From contig NZ_JBQCHS010000034.1 in assembly GCF_051954455.1 (NCBI RefSeq), positions 1-64,000 on the forward strand: a stretch of 64,000 bases of DNA. The letters run 5' to 3'. Each line of letters opens with the position of its first letter. Within the stretch, counting starts at the first letter, position 1. A model generated the notes under the pieces. It was not told the DNA's origin, made no database searches, and saw only the letters and a list, made by a program, of their open reading frames with translations. Shown piece by piece: positions 40,981 through 48,842 of this stretch. The DNA comes from Pseudolysinimonas sp051954455. GTDB taxonomy: Bacteria; Actinomycetota; Actinomycetes; Actinomycetales; Microbacteriaceae. A program made the position numbers and the translations under genes.

Positions 40981-42555
40981 TCAGCGGCGGCCGAGCATCC
41001 GCTGCAGCGCGGCCATCTCCTCCTCGGAGGGCGCCGCACCCGCGTCGGGCTTGCGCCCGCCGCCCAGACCGAAGCCCGATCCGCTCGGCGCCGCCGCGCT
41101 GCCGACCGGCTTGCCCGCGGCGAGCGCCGCGTTCTCGGCGGCGCGCTTCGCCGGGTTGCCCGACTTCGACTTCCTCGCCGCCTGCTGCTTCTTCTTGCCG
41201 GCGTAGGAGGCGCCCGGGATCGGCCCCATGCCCGGCACGTTCGGCACCCCGCCCTTCGCGACGGTCTTCATCATCTTCGCCGCCTGCTCGAAGCGGTTGA
41301 CGAGCCCGTTGACGTCGGTGACCGTCATGCCGGAGCCCTTCGCGATCCGGAGCCGCCGCGATCCGTTGAGGAGCTTCGTGTTGGCGCGCTCGGCGGGCGT
41401 CATCGACTGGATGATCGCCTCGGTGCGCACGATCTCCTTCTCGTCGAAGTTGTCGAGCTGCTCGCGCATGCCGCGCGCGCCCGGCAGCATGCCGAGCATC
41501 CCCTTGATGGAGCCCATGTTCTTGAGCTGCTGCATCTGCTTGAGGAAGTCGTCGAGCGTGAACGAGTCGGTCGCGAACTTCTCGGCGGTCTTGCGCGCCT
41601 CCTCCTCGTCGAAGGCCGACTGCGCCTGCTCGATGAGGGTGAGGATGTCGCCGAGGTCGAGGATGCGGCTCGCCATGCGGTCGGGGTGGAACGGCTCGAA
41701 GTCGTCGAGCCCCTCACCCGTGGAGGCGAACATGATCGGGCGCCCCGTGACGGAGGCGACGGAGAGCGCCGCACCGCCGCGGGCGTCGCCGTCGAGTTTG
41801 GAGAGCACGACGCCGGTGAAGTCGACGCCCTCCTGGAACGCGCGGGCCGTCTGCACCGCGTCCTGACCGATCATCGCGTCGATGACGAAGAGCACCTCGT
41901 CCGGGTCGACGGCCTTGCGGATGTCGGACGCCTGCTTCATCAGCTCGGCGTCGATGCCGCGGCGGCCGGCCGTGTCGACGATGACGGTGTCGTACTGCCG
42001 GCGCTCGGCCTCCTGCACGCCCTGCTTCGCGACCTTGACCGGGTCGCCGACGCCGTTGCCGGGCTCCGGCGCCCACACCGGCACGCCCGCCTGCTCGCCG
42101 ACCACCTGCAGCTGCGTGACCGCGTTCGGGCGCTGGAGGTCCGCGGCGACGAGGAGCGGCGTGTGGCCCTCCTTCTTCAGCCACTTCGACAGCTTGCCGG
42201 CGAGCGTCGTCTTGCCCGCGCCCTGGAGGCCGGCGAGCATGATGACGGTCGGCGGCTTCTTCGCGAACTCTAGCCGGCGCTGGTCGCCGCCGAGGATGCC
42301 GATGAGCTCCTCGTTGACGATCTGGACGACCTGCTGCGCCGGGTTCAACGCCTTGTTGACCTCATCGGAGAGCGCGCGCTCGCGCACCCGGCCGGTGAAG
42401 TCCTTGACGACCTCGAGGGCGACGTCCGCATCGAGGAGGGCGCGACGGATCTCGCGCACCGTCCCGTCGACGTCCGCCGGGGTCAGCTTGCCCTTGGTGC
42501 GGAGGTTGCGGAAGGTCGCGGTGAGGCGATCCGAGAGGGATCCGAAGGTGGCCAT
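40981..42555 (-). CDS. ffh: Signal recognition particle protein Ffh
   Basis: 524-residue SRP54 GTPase. The N domain (about 1-90) is followed by the G domain, with GLQGAGKTTLAGKLSKWL (near 108-125), VIVDTAGRRGID (near 186-197), TGVVLSKLDGDARGG (near 239-253) and FASTGEGLDDFEPF (near 272-285). The methionine-rich M domain runs about 325-455 and binds 4.5S RNA and signal sequences. The C-terminal 60 residues are Gly/Ala/Lys-rich with a final MAALQRMLGRR. ATG start, TAGACT box 9 nt upstream. With ftsY (44327) and lepB (34590) it belongs to the secretion pathway. No SRP RNA gene was recognised. Confidence 0.97.
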   Translation of the reverse strand: MATFGSLSDRLTATFRNLRTKGKLTPADVDGTVREIRRALLDADVALEVVKDFTGRVRERALSDEVNKALNPAQQVVQIVNEELIGILGGDQRRLEFAKKPPTVIMLAGLQGAGKTTLAGKLSKWLKKEGHTPLLVAADLQRPNAVTQLQVVGEQAGVPVWAPEPGNGVGDPVKVAKQGVQEAERRQYDTVIVDTAGRRGIDAELMKQASDIRKAVDPDEVLFVIDAMIGQDAVQTARAFQEGVDFTGVVLSKLDGDARGGAALSVASVTGRPIMFASTGEGLDDFEPFHPDRMASRILDLGDILTLIEQAQSAFDEEEARKTAEKFATDSFTLDDFLKQMQQLKNMGSIKGMLGMLPGARGMREQLDNFDEKEIVRTEAIIQSMTPAERANTKLLNGSRRLRIAKGSGMTVTDVNGLVNRFEQAAKMMKTVAKGGVPNVPGMGPIPGASYAGKKKQQAARKSKSGNPAKRAAENAALAAGKPVGSAAAPSGSGFGLGGGRKPDAGAAPSEEEMAALQRMLGRR

Positions 42556-42564
42556 GAGGCGACA

Positions 42565-42594
42565 AGTCTAAAGGGCCGCGCCCGTCGCTACCGT
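42565..42594. promoter_or_regulatory. Divergent promoters of ffh and the carbonic-anhydrase-like gene
   Basis: TAGACT on the minus strand (42570-42565) is 9 nt before the ffh ATG. TACCGT on the plus strand (42589-42594) is 6 nt before the ATG at 42601. Both look leaderless. Confidence 0.55.
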
Positions 42595-42600
42595 GGGGGG

Positions 42601-43116
42601 ATGCCGCTCATCCTGCCGTTCGAGGGCCACGTGCCCGACATCCACGAGACCGCATTCATCGCCCCGAACGCGACGATCATCGGGCGGGTGCGGATCGGCG
42701 CGAACGCGAGCGTCTGGTACGGCGCCGTGATCCGCGGCGACCTCGACGAGATCGAGCTCGGCGAGGGCAGCAACCTGCAGGACAACTCCGTGATCCACGT
42801 GGACGGCGGGGTGCCGGTGCGCATCGGACGGCACGTCGGCATCGGGCACGCCGCGATCATCCACGGGGCGAGCGTGGATGACGGCGCGCTCATCGGGATG
42901 GGCGCGCGGCTCCTCAACGGCTCGGTCGTGGGTGCGGGGGCGCTCGTCGCGGCCGGGTCCGTCGTGCTGGAGGGGCAGGAGATCCCGGCGAACGCGATCG
43001 CCGCCGGGGTGCCGGCGAAGGTGCGCGGGGAGATCACGGACCCCGAGGTCCGGGCGCGCGTCGACCGCAACGCGACCGTCTACATGGACCTCGCGGCGAA
43101 GCACCGCGCGCTCTGA
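42601..43116 (+). CDS. Gamma-carbonic-anhydrase-like hexapeptide-repeat protein
   Basis: 171-residue left-handed beta-helix protein (YrdA/PaaY/CaiE group). The repeat region (about 15-130) is a series of hexapeptide turns such as IIGRVRIGANASVWYGAVIRG. The three zinc-ligand histidines are in the expected places: VIHVDGG (His67), then GIGHAAIIHGA (His84 and His89). A C-terminal helix follows. The residues fit a trimeric zinc enzyme; true carbonic anhydrase activity is shown for only some family members. It is divergent from ffh and convergent with the LLM gene at 43298. Confidence 0.92.
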   Translation: MPLILPFEGHVPDIHETAFIAPNATIIGRVRIGANASVWYGAVIRGDLDEIELGEGSNLQDNSVIHVDGGVPVRIGRHVGIGHAAIIHGASVDDGALIGMGARLLNGSVVGAGALVAAGSVVLEGQEIPANAIAAGVPAKVRGEITDPEVRARVDRNATVYMDLAAKHRAL

Positions 43117-43136
43117 CCGCCTGGACCCGCCGCACG

Positions 43137-43160
43137 GCACCGCACCGCACCGCACCGCAC
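43137..43160. repeat. Short CGCAC tandem repeat
   Basis: The pentamer CGCAC is repeated four times in a row (43141-43160), preceded by GCAC. It lies in the non-coding gap after the hexapeptide-repeat gene. No function is apparent. Confidence 0.6.
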
Positions 43161-43211
43161 ACGGCGACGAGTCCGGCGCGCAGCGGCGGGTGGGGCATCA
43201 CCGTTCCGCAC

Positions 43212-43247
43212 AAGAGCCCTGTGGGCCGGTGGCGGCACAGGGCTTTT
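43212..43247. terminator. Bidirectional rho-independent terminator
   Basis: AGCCCTGTG (43215-43223) pairs with CACAGGGCT (43236-43244), with AA/TT extending the stem and TTTT on the plus strand. It sits between the convergent hexapeptide-repeat gene and the LLM gene, so it can serve both; it is the best canonical terminator in the window. Confidence 0.8.
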
Positions 43248-43297
43248 ATGCGGAGTGGGTGGGCAGGGGGTCGGCGGGGCCGAGTGGGCGCCGAGGG

Positions 43298-44323
43298 TCA
43301 GGCGCGGAGGGCGGCGAGCAGCGCCGCGGAGACCTCCGGGCGGATCGGGTAGCCCGCGCTGAAGGAGAGCCGCGTCGCGATGCCGGCGAAGCGCGCGCGG
43401 AGCTGCGCCGCGACCTCCGCGGGCGAGCCGACCGCGGCGAAGGCCGCGAGCATGTCGTCGTCGACGGCGCGCGCCATCTCCGCCCACTCGCCGCGACGGG
43501 ATGCCGCGTGCAGCGTCTCGTGCACGCCTGACCAGCCGTGCAGCTCCATGACCGCGAGGTACTCGGGGGTCGAGCCGTAGAACGCGATCTGCCGTCGGGT
43601 GGCCTCGATCGCGACGTCGAGCTCGGCCGGGGTCTCGCCGACCGCGATGAAGGCCGGGATGCTGAGGCCGAAGGTCTCGAGCGACCGGCCCGCCGACTCC
43701 GCGCCCCGCTGGAGCGCCGGCAAGGTCACCTCGCGGAGGTACCGCTCGGTCGTGAAGGTGTGCGCGAGCAGCCCGTCGGCGACGGCGCCCGCCGTCTCGG
43801 TCATGACGGCGCCGACCCCGGCGATCCAGACCGGCGGCGGCCCGAACGGGTTCTCGCCCGGGGAGAAGAACGGGGTCATGAGCGTGTGGCGGTAGTGCTC
43901 ACCCTCGAAGCGGAGCCGCTCCCCCGTGCGCCATGACTCCCAGATCGCGTGCAGCGCCGCGACGTACTCGCGCATGCGCGCCGCCGGCGCCGACCACGGC
44001 ATCGAGAACCGGCGCTCGATGTGCGGCTTGATCTGGGATCCGAGTCCGAGCGTGAAGCGCCCCTCGGAGACCAGCTGCAGGTCGTTCGCGGTCTCGGCGA
44101 CCGTCATGGGGCTCCGCGCGAACGCGACCGCGATGCCGGTCATGAGCGCGACGCGCTCGGTGCGCATCGCCGCGGCGGTGAGCGAGACGAACGGGTCGTG
44201 CTGGGTCTCGGCCGCGAAGATGCCGTCGTAGCCGGCGGCCTCGAGATCGGCCGCGCCGGCCGCGAACGCCCGGGGGTCGGTGCCGGGATCGCCGCCCGCG
44301 TCGATGAGGAAGGGTGCAGTCAC
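43298..44323 (-). CDS. LLM-class F420-dependent oxidoreductase (TIGR03617-like)
   Basis: 341-residue luciferase-like oxidoreductase of the F420-dependent group. Features are AAGYDGIFAAETQHDPFV (near 30-47), MTGIAVAFARSPMTVAETAND (near 61-81), GRFTLGLGSQIKPHIERRFS (near 88-107) and PVWIAGVGAVMTETAGAVADG (near 163-183). The QIKPHIERRF segment is typical of the TIGR03617 subfamily. Unknown substrate. It ends the minus-strand run behind ftsY, with 3 nt between the genes, so it is likely cotranscribed. Confidence 0.9.
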   Translation of the reverse strand: MTAPFLIDAGGDPGTDPRAFAAGAADLEAAGYDGIFAAETQHDPFVSLTAAAMRTERVALMTGIAVAFARSPMTVAETANDLQLVSEGRFTLGLGSQIKPHIERRFSMPWSAPAARMREYVAALHAIWESWRTGERLRFEGEHYRHTLMTPFFSPGENPFGPPPVWIAGVGAVMTETAGAVADGLLAHTFTTERYLREVTLPALQRGAESAGRSLETFGLSIPAFIAVGETPAELDVAIEATRRQIAFYGSTPEYLAVMELHGWSGVHETLHAASRRGEWAEMARAVDDDMLAAFAAVGSPAEVAAQLRARFAGIATRLSFSAGYPIRPEVSAALLAALRA

Positions 44324-44326
44324 GGC

Positions 44327-45193
44327 TCAGCCCACCAGCTGCGCGGCGAACTGCGACGGGCTGAAGCCGGCGAGGTCGCCGATGCCCTCACCCTGCCCGA
44401 TGAGCTTGATCGGGATCCCGGTCTTCTCCTGCACCGCCAGCACGAAGCCCCCCTTGGCCGACCCGTCGAGCTTGGTGAGCACCAGGCCGGTCACCCCGGC
44501 GTGCTGGATGAACGCCTCGGCCTGATTGAGCCCGTTCTGGCCGGTCGTCGCGTCGAGCACGAGCAGCACCTCGGCGATCGGCTCGAGCTTCTCGACGACG
44601 CGGCGGACCTTGCCGAGCTCGTCCATGAGCCCCGACTTGGTCTGCAGCCGGCCCGCGGTGTCGATGAGCACGATCTCGATCCCGTCGCGCTGCGCCTTCT
44701 CGACCGTCTGGAACGCGACGGAGGCCGGATCCTGCCCCTGCTGCTGGGGGCGCACGACCGAGGCGCCCGCGCGCTCCGCCCAGGTCGCGAGCTGCTCGAC
44801 CGCGGCGGCGCGGAAGGTGTCGGCCGCGCCGACGACGACACTCCGGCCGTAGTTGGTCAGGAACTTCGCGAACTTGCCGATCGTCGTCGTCTTGCCGACG
44901 CCGTTGACGCCGACCACGAGCACGACCGCGGGGCGGTTCGACAGGGTGAGGGTCGGGTCGAGGCGGGCGAGGCGCTCCTCGATCGTCTCGCGCAGCATCC
45001 GCTGCAGGTCCTTCGGATCCTCCGTGCGGTAGCGGGCGACCTTGCCGCGCAGCTCCTCGACGATGGTGTCGGTGACGTCCGGCCCGAAGTCGGCGCCGAT
45101 CAGGGCGTCCTCGAGATCGGACCAGGTCTCGTCGTCGATGGTGCGCTTCGCGAACATGCCGCGGAGCGCGCCGCCGAGGGACCAGGAAGCCAT
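44327..45193 (-). CDS. ftsY: Signal recognition particle receptor FtsY
   Basis: 288-residue SRP receptor GTPase. It lacks the long acidic A domain of E. coli FtsY and starts almost directly with the N domain (about 1-75). The G domain shows VVGVNGVGKTTTIGKFAKFL (near 93-112), VVGAADTFRAAAVEQL (near 119-134), VLIDTAGRLQTKSGLMDELG (near 175-194), LVLTKLDGSAKGGFVLA (near 236-252) and KLIGQGEGIGDLAGF (near 263-277). ATG at 45193 with a leaderless TAGGCT box 7 nt upstream. Complete and short, as in many actinobacteria. Confidence 0.97.
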   Translation of the reverse strand: MASWSLGGALRGMFAKRTIDDETWSDLEDALIGADFGPDVTDTIVEELRGKVARYRTEDPKDLQRMLRETIEERLARLDPTLTLSNRPAVVLVVGVNGVGKTTTIGKFAKFLTNYGRSVVVGAADTFRAAAVEQLATWAERAGASVVRPQQQGQDPASVAFQTVEKAQRDGIEIVLIDTAGRLQTKSGLMDELGKVRRVVEKLEPIAEVLLVLDATTGQNGLNQAEAFIQHAGVTGLVLTKLDGSAKGGFVLAVQEKTGIPIKLIGQGEGIGDLAGFSPSQFAAQLVG

Positions 45194-45200
45194 GGCGACC

Positions 45201-45206
45201 AGCCTA
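45201..45206 (-). promoter_or_regulatory. -10 box of ftsY (leaderless)
   Basis: TAGGCT on the minus strand (45206-45201) is 7 nt before the ftsY ATG. It sits in the 16-nt gap after the photolyase-like gene on the same strand. Confidence 0.5.
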
Positions 45207-45209
45207 GGT

Positions 45210-46670
45210 TCACCAGCGGGTGCGGTGCGCCTCCTGCTCGACGACCTGCTCGCGGTCGGCGAGGCGCCGCAGCCCGGCGAGCGGCTGCGCCATCCGATGG
45301 TTCCCGGCCAGCCGGCGCTCGTTGCGGTCGAGGAAGGCCCAGTAGCCGGCGGTGAAGGGGCACGCGTCGTCGCCGAGCCGCTTCTTCGGGTCGAAGGGGC
45401 AACCGGCGCAGAAGTCGCTCATCCGGTCGATGTAGGCGCCGCCGGCGACGTAGGGCTTGGTCGCGACGATGCCGCCGTCGGCGTACTGCGACATCCCCGT
45501 CACGTTGGCGGGCATCACCCACGGCGTGCCGTCGACGAACGCGCCCGCGAACCACTCCGTGAGCTCGCGCGGCGAGTACCGCTGCTGCAGCGCGAAGTTG
45601 CCGAGGATCATGAGCCGCTGGATGTGGTGCGTCCACCCCTCGCGCCCCACCTGGTCGAGCACGTGATGCAGGCACGCGGCCTCGACACCCGCGCCGTCGA
45701 GCGCCCAGAACGGATCGCTCACCCGGCGGCGCGCGTCGAGGTGGTTGCTGCGGGCGACGTAGTCCTCACCGAGGTGCCAGTACAGGTGCCAGACCCAGTC
45801 GCGCCAGCCGATGAGCTGGCGGACGACGCCCTCGACGCTCGCGAGCGGCGCCGCGCCGTCGTGGGAGGCGGCGAGCACGCGCTCGACAACCTCCATCGGG
45901 TGCAGGAGTCCCCGGTTGAGCGCGACGCTGAGCCGCGAGTGCGCCATCCAGTCGTCGCCGGCGAGCGACGCGTCCTCGTAGGGGCCGAAGTCGGCGAGCC
46001 GGGTGTCGACGAAGTCGCGGAGCTGGTGGAGCGCCTCGCGCCGTGTCGCGGCGAAGCGACGCGGTCCGTCGCGCCCGAGGAACCGGACGCCATCGGCCTC
46101 GAGTGCGTCGAGGTCGCGACGCACCTCGGCGTCGATCTCGTCCTCGACCGGCATCCACGGGTCGGGCAGACCGAGTCCGGAGGCGCCGCGCGGCGGTGGC
46201 TGACGGTTGTCGGCGTCGAGGCTCCAGCGGCCGCCCTCCGGCTGCGCGCCGTCCATGAGGATGCCGAGCCGCTCCCGCTGCCAGCGGTAGAAGCGGTCCA
46301 TGACGAGAGAGCGGGTGTCGCGGCCCGCGACCCAGCCGGCGAACTCCTCCTCGCTCGCGACGAAGCCGCGGCTCGGCAGGATCTCGGCACCGACCCGGTG
46401 GGCGAGCCGGCGTGCGGCCCATGACGTCGGGCCGATGACCTCGAGCTCGCCGTCCGGGAGCGCCTCGGCGAAGGTCACCGCGCGGCGGTATTCGACGCGG
46501 TCGCCGAGCTCCGCGGCCCGGTGCCGCAGCGCCGACAGGATCAGGTGCGCCTTCTGCCGGTGCGTCGGGCGGCGGCGGAACAGCTCCACCACCTCGACCA
46601 GGACGATCGGGCCGCCGTCGTCGAAGTGCGGGCCGAGCTGGTCGGCGAGCAGCCAGCGCGTGCGCGTCAT
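45210..46670 (-). CDS. Cryptochrome/photolyase family protein (FeS-BCP type)
   Basis: 486-residue flavoprotein of the prokaryotic (6-4) photolyase group. An N-terminal Rossmann domain (about 1-140) contains LLADQLGPHFD and the HRQKAHLILSALRH segment. The helical FAD domain follows. Near the end are the conserved Trp/Asn-rich GWRDWVWHLYW (near 288-298), ANVTGMSQYADGG (near 388-400), and a cysteine set (ACLHHVL near 338, FCAGCPFDPKK near 417-427, ACPF near 434) that fits the 4Fe-4S cluster of this family. It probably repairs UV photoproducts with light. ATG start with a leaderless box. Divergent from the amidohydrolase gene. Confidence 0.92.
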   Translation of the reverse strand: MTRTRWLLADQLGPHFDDGGPIVLVEVVELFRRRPTHRQKAHLILSALRHRAAELGDRVEYRRAVTFAEALPDGELEVIGPTSWAARRLAHRVGAEILPSRGFVASEEEFAGWVAGRDTRSLVMDRFYRWQRERLGILMDGAQPEGGRWSLDADNRQPPPRGASGLGLPDPWMPVEDEIDAEVRRDLDALEADGVRFLGRDGPRRFAATRREALHQLRDFVDTRLADFGPYEDASLAGDDWMAHSRLSVALNRGLLHPMEVVERVLAASHDGAAPLASVEGVVRQLIGWRDWVWHLYWHLGEDYVARSNHLDARRRVSDPFWALDGAGVEAACLHHVLDQVGREGWTHHIQRLMILGNFALQQRYSPRELTEWFAGAFVDGTPWVMPANVTGMSQYADGGIVATKPYVAGGAYIDRMSDFCAGCPFDPKKRLGDDACPFTAGYWAFLDRNERRLAGNHRMAQPLAGLRRLADREQVVEQEAHRTRW

Positions 46671-46676
46671 GCTCGG

Positions 46677-46737
46677 ACCCTACGGACCGGGGCCGACGCG
46701 GGCGTCGCGCTCCCACCCCGCGTGCAGCGGGCATGAT
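46677..46737. promoter_or_regulatory. Divergent leaderless promoters of the photolyase and amidohydrolase genes
   Basis: TAGGGT on the minus strand (46682-46677) is 6 nt before the photolyase ATG. CATGAT on the plus strand (46732-46737) is 6 nt before the amidohydrolase GTG at 46744. No Shine-Dalgarno sequence precedes either start. Confidence 0.5.
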
Positions 46738-46743
46738 GCATAC

Positions 46744-47934
46744 GTGGGTCTTCTGACGAACGGCGCGGTCTTCGACGGGACGACGCTCGTGCCCGACAGT
46801 TCGATCCGGGTGGTCGACGGCGCCATCACGGAAGTCGGAACGGACCTCGCGCCGCAGGACGGCGAGCACGTCGTCGACCTCGGCGGCGACACCGTCATCC
46901 CGGGCCTCGTCAACATGCACGTGCACCTGGGGGGTGCGCTGCCCGGGATGCCGCAGCCCGAGACCGATGTCGACCTCGCGCTGTACATGGCCGGCACGGC
47001 GCGCGCGACGCTGCTGGCCGGGGTGACGACGGTGCGGCTGGTCGGCGAGACGGGGTACACCGACTTCAAGCTCCGCCGCGCGATCGAGGCGGGGGCGGTG
47101 ATCGGCCCGCGCATCTACACGGCGGGCCACGCCCTGTGCTGCACGGGCGGGCACGGCTGGGACGCCGACGCGCTCGAGGCCGACGGCGCCGACGGGTTCC
47201 GGCGCGCCACCCGCCTGCAGCTGCGGGCCGGCGCCGACTGCATCAAGATCTGCATCTCGGGCGGCATCGCCGGGGAGCACGAGCACATCGACACCCCGCA
47301 GCTCACCGACGAGGAGATGGCGGCGGTGATCGACACCGCGCACGACTGGGGCCGCAAGGTGTGCGCGCACTCGGGGCCCGACGCGGTCATCCGGCGCGCG
47401 GTGGAGCTCGGGCTCGACTGCGTCGAGCACGGGTACGAGATGAGTCGCGAGCTCACCGACGAGATGGCCCGGCGCGGCGTCTGGTACGTGCCGACGATCG
47501 TCGTCTCGCGCAGCCGGGAGTTCTTCGAGCGGCACGGGGTCGAGCAGTGGTTGCAGGATCGCGCACTGGCGGCGGGCCCGCGGCACTGGGAGTCGCTGCA
47601 GAACGCGATCGCCAGCGGCGTGACGATCGCGATGGGCAGCGACATGGCGCCCGCCGAGCCGTACGACGGCACGACGGCGACCGTCCGCGAGATGGAGTTC
47701 ATGGTCGAGGCCGGCATGTCGCCGCTCGACGTGCTGCGCTCTGCGACCTCGCGTCCGGCCGAGTGGCTGGACGCCTCGGACGTGTTCGGATCGCTGTCGC
47801 CCGGCCGTCGTGCCGATCTCGTGGTGCTGCGGGGCGATCCCACCCGCGACATCTCCGCGCTCCGGACGCTCGACCTCGTCATGAAGGACGGCGTCGTCCA
47901 CCGCGACGATCAGGGCAGGGCCGCTGGGTGGTAG
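46744..47934 (+). CDS. Amidohydrolase (imidazolonepropionase/prolidase-like)
   Basis: 396-residue metal-dependent hydrolase. Composite urease-like fold: a small beta-sandwich at both ends and a TIM barrel between. Metal motif GLVNMHVHLGG (near 54-64), a lysine candidate in ADCIKICISGG (near 165-175), VCAHSGPDAV (near 206-215), CVEHGYEMS (near 228-236) and the Asp in AMGSDMAPAEPY (near 298-309). The order and length fit Xaa-Pro dipeptidase/amidohydrolase-type members, but the substrate is unknown. The GTG start gives the family VGLLTNGAVFDGT opening and has a leaderless box. First of five packed plus-strand genes. Confidence 0.88.
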   Translation: MGLLTNGAVFDGTTLVPDSSIRVVDGAITEVGTDLAPQDGEHVVDLGGDTVIPGLVNMHVHLGGALPGMPQPETDVDLALYMAGTARATLLAGVTTVRLVGETGYTDFKLRRAIEAGAVIGPRIYTAGHALCCTGGHGWDADALEADGADGFRRATRLQLRAGADCIKICISGGIAGEHEHIDTPQLTDEEMAAVIDTAHDWGRKVCAHSGPDAVIRRAVELGLDCVEHGYEMSRELTDEMARRGVWYVPTIVVSRSREFFERHGVEQWLQDRALAAGPRHWESLQNAIASGVTIAMGSDMAPAEPYDGTTATVREMEFMVEAGMSPLDVLRSATSRPAEWLDASDVFGSLSPGRRADLVVLRGDPTRDISALRTLDLVMKDGVVHRDDQGRAAGW

Positions 47935-48842
47935 CCGTCTCCGTCGCCTTCCAGACCGACAAGACCGCGGCCGAGTACGCCGAGCTGGCCGCGCTCGCCG
48001 AGGACCTCGGATTCGACGGCGTCTCCGTCTTCCACGACTTCGGATTCCAGCCCTCGATCTTCGCGCTGCTCGAGATGGCCCGCGCGACCTCGCGGGTGCG
48101 CCTCGGCGCCGCGTGCCTGAACCCGTCGCTGCTGCATCCGGTCGAGATCGCGGGCCAGGCCGCGGCCCTGCAGACGGCGTCGGAGGGGCGGGCCTACGTC
48201 GGCATCGCCCGCGGCGCGTGGCTCGACCGCGTGGGCATCCGCGCCGACCGGCCGCTGCGACGCCTGGAGGAGTCGATCGAGGTCGTGCGCCGCCTGCTGA
48301 CCGGCGACGACAGCGGCTACCCGGGCGAGATCTTCCCGCTCGAGCCGGGCGTTCGGCTGGAGGACCCGCCCGGACCGGTCCCCGTCCTGCTCGGCACCTG
48401 GGGTCCGCGCGGGCTCGCGCTGGCCGCGCGGGTCTCCGACGAGGTGAAACTCGGCGGATGCGCCAATCCCGACATGATCCGACTGGCCCGGGAGCGCCTG
48501 GATGCGGCCGGCGGCGCGCACGTGGGCCTCGTCGCCGGCGCGGTGACGGTGGTCGACGAGTCGTCCGCCGCGGCCTGGGAGCTCGCCCGCGCGGAGGTCG
48601 AGATGTACCTCGACGTCGTCGCCCCGCTCGACGAGACGGTCGCCCTGCCCGACGGGCCGGTGCCGCAGGAGGTGCTGCGCAAGTTCACCTTCGCCGGCTC
48701 CCCCGACGAGATCGCCGCGCACGCGGCCGAGTGCGTCGCCGCCGGCGCCTCGCGCATCGAGTTCGGCACGCCGCACGCGGCCGTGCCGACCCACGGGCTC
48801 GAGCTGCTGGGTGAGCACGTGCTGCCGGAGCTGCACTCGTGA
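47928..48842 (+). CDS. LLM-class F420-dependent oxidoreductase
   Basis: 304-residue luciferase-like protein resembling methylenetetrahydromethanopterin-reductase-type LLM enzymes. Pieces are LGFDGVSVFHDFGFQPSIFA (near 25-44), RLGAACLNPSLLHPVEIAGQ (near 56-75), GRAYVGIARGAWLDRVGI (near 84-101), and VPVLLGTWGPRGLALAARVSDE near 145-166. GTG start overlaps the amidohydrolase stop by 7 nt; its own stop overlaps the DUF885 start. Third F420-type enzyme in the window. Likely redox partner in whatever pathway the operon serves. Confidence 0.87.
   Translation: MVAVSVAFQTDKTAAEYAELAALAEDLGFDGVSVFHDFGFQPSIFALLEMARATSRVRLGAACLNPSLLHPVEIAGQAAALQTASEGRAYVGIARGAWLDRVGIRADRPLRRLEESIEVVRRLLTGDDSGYPGEIFPLEPGVRLEDPPGPVPVLLGTWGPRGLALAARVSDEVKLGGCANPDMIRLARERLDAAGGAHVGLVAGAVTVVDESSAAAWELARAEVEMYLDVVAPLDETVALPDGPVPQEVLRKFTFAGSPDEIAAHAAECVAAGASRIEFGTPHAAVPTHGLELLGEHVLPELHS

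Noticed and set aside
43137..43160. CGCAC repeats as a CRISPR or regulatory array
   Set aside because: Four 5-nt units without spacers; too short and simple.
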